Shown here in pieces: positions 58,509 through 64,000 of a DNA stretch of 64,000 nt; positions within the stretch are counted from its first letter, which is position 1; each line of letters starts with the position of its first letter. A program made the position numbers and the translations under genes. Under the pieces are notes generated by a model. That model did no database searches, was not told where the DNA came from, and worked only from the letters and a program-made list of their open reading frames with translations. This DNA comes from Stagnihabitans sp043738565 (GTDB taxonomy: Bacteria; Pseudomonadota; Alphaproteobacteria; Rhodobacterales; Rhodobacteraceae): positions 4,812 to 68,811 of the forward strand of contig JAYUGA010000151.1 of assembly GCA_043738565.1 (NCBI GenBank), in the 5' to 3' direction.

Positions 58509-58529
58509 TTTTGCTGCGGCGCAGCAAAA
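58509..58529 (+). promoter_or_regulatory. 9-bp perfect dyad before nasT
   Basis: TTTTGCTGC-ggc-GCAGCAAAA ends 15 bp before the nasT ATG, just before the ribosome site AGAGG (58533-58537). It could be an operator or a 5'-leader hairpin controlling nasT. Confidence 0.5.
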
Positions 58530-58543
58530 TCTAGAGGCCTGCT

Positions 58544-59128
58544 ATGGCCAAACGTCTGTCGATCATCGTTGTCGAAAAGGATCGCGAGCGGGCGCTCTTG
58601 ATCGTCGATGGTCTGCGCGAGGCGGGCGACCATGAGGTGTTCGTGATTGCCGACGACTTCGCGCTGGCCCGGCGGATTGCCGAACGCAACCCGGATCTGG
58701 TGCTGATCGACGACGGCAACCCGTCGCGCGATGTGATGGAGGAGTTGACGCTGGCGACCTCGCCGATGGAACGGCCGGTGGCGATGTTTGTCGATCAGAG
58801 CGATGGCAGCCTGACCAAGGCGGCGATCGAGGCCGGGGTGTCGGCCTATGTCGTCGATGGGTTGCGGTCGGAGCGGATCAAGCCGATCCTCGATGCGGCC
58901 ATCGCGCGGTTTCACATGGTGCAGAAGATGCGGGTGGAACTGGCGGAAACCCGGCGGGCGCTGGAGGAGCGCAAGGTGATCGACCGGGCCAAGGGCATTC
59001 TGATGCGGGCCAAGGGCATTGGTGAGGACGAGGCTTACGGGTTGCTGCGCAAGGCGGCTATGGATCAGGGCCGCAAGCTGGCCGATGTGGCGCAGGCGCT
59101 GGTGCTGTCGGCGGATTTGCTGAAATGA
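58544..59128 (+). CDS. nasT: NasT-type ANTAR response regulator (RNA antiterminator)
   Basis: 194 residues. Receiver-like N-terminal domain (SIIVVEKDRERALLIVDGLREAGDH, LVLIDDGN in place of a full acidic pocket) and C-terminal ANTAR domain: RALEERKVIDRAKGILMRAKGIGEDEAYGLLRKAAMDQGRKLADVAQAL, which binds paired hexaloop hairpins in RNA. Works with NasS: nitrate or nitrite frees NasT, which then antiterminates the nitrate operon. A target leader with two such hairpins lies at 60402-60504. ATGA overlap with nasS. Confidence 0.93.
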   Translation: MAKRLSIIVVEKDRERALLIVDGLREAGDHEVFVIADDFALARRIAERNPDLVLIDDGNPSRDVMEELTLATSPMERPVAMFVDQSDGSLTKAAIEAGVSAYVVDGLRSERIKPILDAAIARFHMVQKMRVELAETRRALEERKVIDRAKGILMRAKGIGEDEAYGLLRKAAMDQGRKLADVAQALVLSADLLK

Positions 59129-60291
59129 CGGCGAGCGTGCTGCGCCTTGGCTACGTGCCGCTGATCGACGCCGTACCGCTGATCGTGGCGGAGGCTTTGG
59201 GCTTTGCCAGCGAAGAAGGGCTGGAATTGCAGCTGACGGCGGCCCCCAGTTGGTCGGCGTTGCGCGATATGCTGGCGGGGGGACTGGTTGACGCGGCGCA
59301 GATGCTGTCGCCGGTGCCGGTAGCGCAGCATCTGGGGCTGGGTGACGCGGCGCGGTTCGAGGCGCTGTCGGTGCTGAGCATCAACGGCGATGTGATCGGG
59401 GTATCGGGCGATCTGGCGGCACGGATGCGGGCGGCCGGGTTCGGCTTTGGCTTTGCCGATGCGGCGGCGGCGGGGCGGGCTTTGTTGGCGGCGGCGCCGG
59501 GCGGCTTGCGGATCGGGGTGCCGTTTCCGTTTTCGATGCACACCGAACTGGTGCGCTACTGGTTGCAGGGTTTTGATCTGGCGCTGGAGATTCGCACCGT
59601 GCCGCCGCCACGGATGGCTGAGGCGCTGGCGGCGGGCGAGATTGACGCCTTCTGTGTCGGCGAGCCGCACGGGTCTGTGGCGGTCGAGCGCGGCGTGGGT
59701 GTGCTGGTGCTGCCGGGGTCGGCGGTCTGGGCGTTCAGCCCGGAAAAGGTGCTGGCAACCCGGGTCGGCTGGGCCGAGGCGCAGCCGGAACTGGCGGGAC
59801 GTCTGATGCGGACGGTGTGGCGGGCGGGACGCTGGCTGGGGCAGGTCGAAAACCGCTCGATCACCTCGGAACTGCTGGCGGCACCGGGGCGGCTGGCGGT
59901 GCCGGCAGAGGTGATTGAACGGGCGCTGACCGGGCGGATGGTGATCTCGCCCGACGGGGAAGAGCGACGCAGCGACGGAATGATCGAGTTTTTCAGCGGG
60001 GCGGCGACATTCCCGTGGCGCAGTCAGGCGGCGTGGATCGGGATGGGGCCGGCAGGGCGGCATGGGTTGGAGCCCGGCGCGGCGGTGGCGCAGGCGCGGG
60101 CGGTGTTTCGCAGCGATCTGTACCGGCTGCATCTGCGCGAGGCAGGGGCGGATTTGCCCGGCGCGTCGGAGAAGCTGGAAGGCTCGCTGACCCATCCGAC
60201 GGCGGTGGCTTCAGAGCGCGGGCGGATGATTCTGCCGGTGAACCGGTTTTTTGATGCCCGGATTTTCGACCCGGCGGCACCATTGCGCTGA
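59125..60291 (+). CDS. nasS: NasS nitrate/nitrite sensor (CmpA/NrtA-like, cytoplasmic)
   Basis: 388 residues, no signal peptide. Similar to NrtA-type binding proteins: LRLGYVPLIDAVPLIVAEALGFASEEGLELQL, DMLAGGLVDAAQMLSPVPVAQHL, GVPFPFSMHTELVRYWLQGFDL, IDAFCVGEPHGSVAVERG. Lacking export signal and being coupled to nasT marks it as NasS, which sequesters NasT until nitrate or nitrite is bound. Overlaps nasT by four bases. Confidence 0.92.
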   Translation: MTASVLRLGYVPLIDAVPLIVAEALGFASEEGLELQLTAAPSWSALRDMLAGGLVDAAQMLSPVPVAQHLGLGDAARFEALSVLSINGDVIGVSGDLAARMRAAGFGFGFADAAAAGRALLAAAPGGLRIGVPFPFSMHTELVRYWLQGFDLALEIRTVPPPRMAEALAAGEIDAFCVGEPHGSVAVERGVGVLVLPGSAVWAFSPEKVLATRVGWAEAQPELAGRLMRTVWRAGRWLGQVENRSITSELLAAPGRLAVPAEVIERALTGRMVISPDGEERRSDGMIEFFSGAATFPWRSQAAWIGMGPAGRHGLEPGAAVAQARAVFRSDLYRLHLREAGADLPGASEKLEGSLTHPTAVASERGRMILPVNRFFDARIFDPAAPLR

Positions 60292-60401
60292 AATAAGCGG
60301 CAGGTTTATGCTGCAAGTGCGAAATAGTCGCCGCGCCTGCGAAAACCCGACCGACGCGCTTGACGCAACCGCCACCGTTGGGCACCCTTTAAACCAACGC
60401 C

Positions 60402-60504
60402 GGGGCAATGATGTCCCACCGCGTCCCCCCGATGTCGAGGGAAAGCCGAGCAATGCCGCTTCGGTCCGCTGCCAAAACTGGCACTGGGTCTGGCGGCTTT
60501 TTTT
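60402..60504 (+). promoter_or_regulatory. NasT/ANTAR antitermination leader: two hexaloop hairpins and terminator
   Basis: P1: GGGGC-AATGAT-GTCCC (60402-60417). P2: CCGAGC-AATGCC-GC(T)TCGG (60446-60464, one bulge). Both hexaloops have A at position 1 and G at position 4, the ANTAR rule, and share AATG. The terminator uses GCCGC (60455-60459) with GCGGC (60493-60497), an inner TGCCA-aaac-TGGCA, and seven T at 60498-60504. GCCGC lies inside P2's loop and 3' arm, so P2 and terminator are mutually exclusive. NasT binding to P1/P2 should let transcription enter nrtA 40 bp downstream. Confidence 0.82.
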
Positions 60505-60543
60505 CATTTCACCGCCCCGCTTGGGGCAATCCGGGAACCTGAC

Positions 60544-61902
60544 ATGACACGCTTTGCCATTCAGCTCGCCTCCGTTGCTTTCGCGGCACCCGCCTTCGCC
60601 GAAACGCCGGGTATTGAGAAAGACCAGTTGACGCTGGGGTTCATCAAGCTGACCGACATGGCCCCGTTGGCCATTGCCAAGGAGAAGGGATTTTTCGAGG
60701 ACGAGGGCCTGTCGGTGACGCTGGAGGCGCAGTCAAATTGGAAAGTGCTGCTGGACCGGGTGCTGGACGGCGAGATTGACGGGGCGCAGATGCTTGCGGG
60801 GTAGCCGATTGCGGCGACCATCGGTTATGGCACCAAGGGTCATCTGGTCACGCCGTTCTCGATGGACCTGAACGGCAACGCGATCACCGTGTCGAACGCG
60901 GTCTGGGCGGCGATGAAGCCGGGGTTGGCGCTGGATGCCGATGGCCGCGTGGCGCATCCGATTTCGGCCGCCGCACTGAAGCCGGTGATTGACGCGCAGG
61001 TTGCGGCGAGCAAGCCGTTCAATCTGGGCATGGTTTTCCCGGTTTCGACCCATAATTACGAATTGCGCTACTGGCTGGCGGCGGGCGGGATCAAGCCCGG
61101 TTACTACACCACTGGCGATGTGACCGGGCAGGTGGCGGGCGATGTGCTGATCTCTGTCACGCCGCCGCCGCAGATGCCGGCGGCTTTGGAGGCAGGCACG
61201 ATTGACGGTTATGCTGTGGGTGATCCGTGGAACCAGGCGGCCGTGAACAAGGGCATTGGCGTGCCGGTGATCACCGACGCCGACATCTGGAAAAACAACC
61301 CGGAAAAAGTCTTTGGCCTAACTGCGGACTTTGTGCAAGCCAACCCCAACACCGCGCTGGCACTGACCAAGGCGCTGATCCGGGCGGCGGAATGGCTGGA
61401 CGCGGACAACAACACCAACCGCGCCGAGGCAGTCGAAATTCTGTCGCGCCCGGAATATGTCGGTGCCGATGCTGCGGTGATCGCCAACTCGATGACCGGC
61501 ACGTTCGAATACGAAAAGGGTGACAGGCGCCCTGCCCCGGATTTCAACGTCTTCTTCCGCTACAACGCGACCTTCCCCTATTACTCGGATGCCGTGTGGT
61601 ATCTGACCCAGATGCGGCGCTGGGGCCAGATCGCCGAAGCCAAGCCGGATGCGTGGTATGACGAAACCGCCAAGTCGGTCTATCAGCCCACGGTCTATGA
61701 GGCTGCCGCCACAGCGCTGATTGCCGAGGGCAAGGCCAAGGCCGAAGATTTCGACTTCGATGCCGATGGCTACAAGGCCCCGACCTCGGACTTCATCGAC
61801 GGCATTGCCTATGATGGCCTGAAACCCAACGCCTATATCGACAGCTTGGCAATAGGGCTGAAGAACGACCAGACCGTCGTCGATGGCGCTGTTGTCAACT
61901 AA
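60544..61902 (+). pseudogene. nrtA: nitrate/nitrite ABC transporter substrate-binding protein, amber-interrupted
   Basis: 452 codons. Signal-like start MTRFAIQLASVAFAAPAFAE, then QLTLGFIKLTDMAPLAIAKEKGFFEDEGLSVTLE and LDGEIDGAQMLAG, followed by TAG at 60802-60804, then in the same frame PIAATIGYGTKGHLVTPFSMDLNGNAITVSN. The stop stands where related proteins have Gln (CAG to TAG). The rest of the frame is intact to 61902 (VGDPWNQAAVNKGIGV, PYYSDAVWYLTQMRRWGQI). A single change, so either a true nonsense mutation, readthrough, or a sequencing error. Confidence 0.88.
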
Positions 61903-61919
61903 GCCCCCGGAGAACCGCG

Positions 61920-63008
61920 ATGACCGCCCTTGACCCTGCTGCGATGCCCGCGGCCACGGCTGACAAAGCCGCCCGCCGTGACCGACTCTACCGCCTGATC
62001 GGCAAATGTGACCCGTGGTTCAAGGGGCTGGGCCTGGCTTGGATCACCCCGATCTGGCGGGCGGTGGCGGGGGACAATCCGCGCGGCCAGATCAAGGATA
62101 TCTGGCGGCTGGCGGTGGTCCCGGTGCTGGCGATTGCTGGGTTTCTGGCGCTGTGGGCGACCCTTGCGCCGATGGTGCAAACCTCGCTTGGCGCAATTCC
62201 CGGACCGGCGCAGGTCTGGGAACAGGTCAGTGTGCTGAACGCCGATGCCGTGGCGGAGGGCGTCAAGGAGGCTGACTTCTATGCCAAGCAAACCGCCAAA
62301 AACGCCGAACTGGTGGCGGCGGGCAAGGCGAGCGAGGTCAAGAACCACACCTATACCGGCAAGCCGACGTTCTATCGGCAGATTTTCACCTCGATCAAAA
62401 CCGTATTTGCCGGGTTTCTGATCGGCACGCTGGTGGCGGTGCCGCTGGGGATCGTGTCGGGCCTGTCGCCGACCGCCAATGCCGCAATCAACCCCTTGGT
62501 GCAGATTTTCAAGCCAGTGTCGCCGCTGGCCTGGTTGCCGATTGTGACGATGGTGGTGTCGGCGCTGTATGCGGGCAGCGAGGGCGGCATGTCGAAGTCG
62601 TTTCTGGTGTCTGCCATCACCGTGACTTTGTGTTCGATGTGGCCGACGCTGATCAACACCGCGCTGGGCGTGGCGTCGATCGACAAGGATTTGGTCAATG
62701 TTGGCCGGGTGTTGAAGCTGGGTCTGTGCACGCGGATCACCAAGCTGGTGCTGCCCTCGGCGCTGCCCCTGATCTTTACCGGATTGCGACTGTCGCTGGG
62801 GGTGGGCTGGATGGTGCTGATCGCGGCGGAAATGCTGGCGCAGAACCCCGGTCTGGGGAAATTCGTCTGGGATGAGTTTCAGAACGGCAGTTCCGACAGC
62901 CTTGCGCGGATCATGGTGGCGGTGCTGACCATTGGCATCATCGGCTTTCTTTTGGACCGGGTGATGTTCGCGCTGCAATCGCTGTTCACCTTCTCGAACA
63001 ACCGGTGA
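61920..63008 (+). CDS. nrtB: nitrate/nitrite ABC transporter permease
   Basis: 362 residues. N-terminal TM near LAVVPVLAIAGFLALWATLAP, then the BPD_transp-1 domain: IFTSIKTVFAGFLIGTLVAVPLGIVSGL, AINPLVQIFKPVSPLAWLPIVTMVVSALY, and the EAA loop GRVLKLGLCTRITKLVLPSALPLIFTGLRLSLGVGWMVLIAAEML. Intact, in contrast to its partners. A ~50-residue soluble insert (residues ~98-150, with VSVLNADAVAEGVKEADFYAKQ) is unusual. GTGA overlap with nrtC. Confidence 0.93.
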   Translation: MTALDPAAMPAATADKAARRDRLYRLIGKCDPWFKGLGLAWITPIWRAVAGDNPRGQIKDIWRLAVVPVLAIAGFLALWATLAPMVQTSLGAIPGPAQVWEQVSVLNADAVAEGVKEADFYAKQTAKNAELVAAGKASEVKNHTYTGKPTFYRQIFTSIKTVFAGFLIGTLVAVPLGIVSGLSPTANAAINPLVQIFKPVSPLAWLPIVTMVVSALYAGSEGGMSKSFLVSAITVTLCSMWPTLINTALGVASIDKDLVNVGRVLKLGLCTRITKLVLPSALPLIFTGLRLSLGVGWMVLIAAEMLAQNPGLGKFVWDEFQNGSSDSLARIMVAVLTIGIIGFLLDRVMFALQSLFTFSNNR

Positions 63009-64000
63009 TCGGCATGGGCATTCTGGAGTTCTCCAACGTTTCCAAGGGCTACGGGGATCGGTCCGTGCTGCGGAACCTGTCCTTGTCGGTGAAAAAGGAC
63101 GAGTTTCTAGCGATCCTTGGCTTTTCCGGGTCGGGCAAGACCACGCTGATCAACCTGATGGCGGGGCTGACCCTGCCGGATCGGGGCGAGGTGCGGTTCA
63201 AGGGCGCGGTGGCGCGGGCTTTGGCGATGCAGCCCGAGGTCATGCTGATGGACGAGCCCTTGTCGGCTCTGGACGCCCTGACCCGCGCCAATGTCGCGGC
63301 AGAGATCGAGGCGATCTGGGCGACGGATCGGCGCACGATGGTGCTGGTGACGAATGATGTGGACGAGGCGCTGGTGCTGGCCGACCGCATCCTCTGTCTG
63401 AACCCCGATGGCACGCTGGGAGCGGATTTCGCGGTGCCCTTGGCGCATCCGCGCGACCGCGCGATGCTGGAAGAGGGCGCCGTCAAGACCCTGCGGGCCG
63501 ATGTGACGGCGTATCTGATGGATGTCGGGATCGCCGCCAAGGTCGCGGAAACCCGCCGCCTGCCCGCCGTGACGCCGCGCCATGCGTTGCCGCGCGCCTA
63601 TGCCGAGGCGGCCCGCGCCCATACCGACGCCCGCTATGTGCGGTTTTCCCAGCTCTACAAGACTTATGCCACACCCAAAGGGCCGCTGACGGTGGTCGAG
63701 AATTTCGAACTGACCCTGAAGAAGGGCGAGTTCATCAGCCTGATCGGCCATTCCGGTTGTGGCAAATCCACCGTATTGTCGATGGCGGCAGGGTTGAACG
63801 GCATCTCGCAGGGTGCGATCGCCTTGGACGGCAAGCATGTCGAAGGCCCCGACCCCGAGCGCGCCGTGGTGTTCCAGTCGCCCAGCCTGTTCCCCTGGTT
63901 GACCGCCCGCGCACCCGCCGCGACCTGCTGGACCACCCGGACTACTACCACTACCGCGCGGAGGTGATGGGGTTCCTGGCGGAATACGAACACGGGTCGC
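63005..64000 (+). pseudogene. nrtC: tandem ABC ATPase of the nitrate transporter, two internal deletions
   Basis: First ATPase: Walker A ILGFSGSGKTTLINL, then GEVRFKG joins directly to AVARALAMQPEVMLMDEPLSALDALT, so the Q-loop and LSGG signature (~75 residues) are gone in frame. Linker, then second ATPase: LIGHSGCGKSTVLSM, ERAVVFQSPSLFPWLTA, which jumps out of frame to RTRRDLLDHPDYYHYRAEVMGFLAEYEHGS, the usual protein end; signature and Walker B are missing. Neither half could hydrolyse ATP normally. Start GTG 63005 (GTGA overlap) or ATG 63014. Continues past the window. Confidence 0.85.

Overview
The window comes from a high-GC alphaproteobacterium, most likely a member of the Rhodobacterales (Rhodobacter / Gemmobacter / Pseudorhodobacter type). 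The grounds are gene content and order: a tolQRA-tolB-pal-cpoB-tilS-ftsH run, argD-argF, a DUF4170-waaA-lpxK lipopolysaccharide set, a fused oxidoreductase-SelD, a LuxR/LuxI pair, and the short GC-hairpin intergenic repeats usual in that group. All identifications are by eye from translated sequence and remembered families; no database search was run.

Layout. 1-0.7 kb: acyltransferase fragment, integrase remnant and tRNA-Met, which looks like an old island edge. 0.8-5.2 kb: broken P-loop ATPase, HyuA-like protein, PAP2 remnant and rpoN. 5.2-12 kb: selD fusion, pdeM and one-carbon/folate genes (folD, aroQ, fhs), then a MOSC protein. 12-22.3 kb: a compact minus-strand run, ivy-like, ybgC, tolQ, tolR, tolA, tolB, pal, cpoB, tilS, ftsH, tam, with many 4-base stop/start overlaps. 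tilS carries what looks like an in-frame insertion of an intergenic palindromic repeat. 22.4-37 kb: housekeeping and conserved hypotheticals (PLP decarboxylase, argF/argD, 5'-nucleotidase, pyrD, helicase, acyltransferase) with several repeat copies between them. 37-43.3 kb: GH3 beta-glucosidase, deoD, a divergent LysR / SHMT-like pair and a broken aldo/keto reductase. 43.5-45.6 kb: a quorum-sensing module of luxR, luxI and a divergent AHL-binding-domain-only LuxR relative. 46-52.3 kb: serine hydrolase, LPS genes, LOG-family and small proteins. 52.4-58.4 kb: lysine genes dapD and dapE, a Hint-domain protein, CHAD protein and a broken sugar kinase. 58.5-64 kb: nitrate-responsive nasT-nasS, an RNA leader with two ANTAR-type hexaloop hairpins and a terminator, then a nitrate/nitrite ABC transporter (nrtA-nrtB-nrtC) in which nrtA has an amber codon and both ATPase halves of nrtC have internal deletions.

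Three things stand out. Intergenic arrays of 11-bp units, exactly helically phased, occur at three places (40.7, 47.4, 50.05 kb). A dispersed palindromic repeat family has one copy inside tilS. About nine genes are disrupted, so the reader should decide between genuine decay and assembly error before interpreting them. By eye the GC skew of the plus strand changes sign close to 52.34 kb, from C-rich to G-rich.
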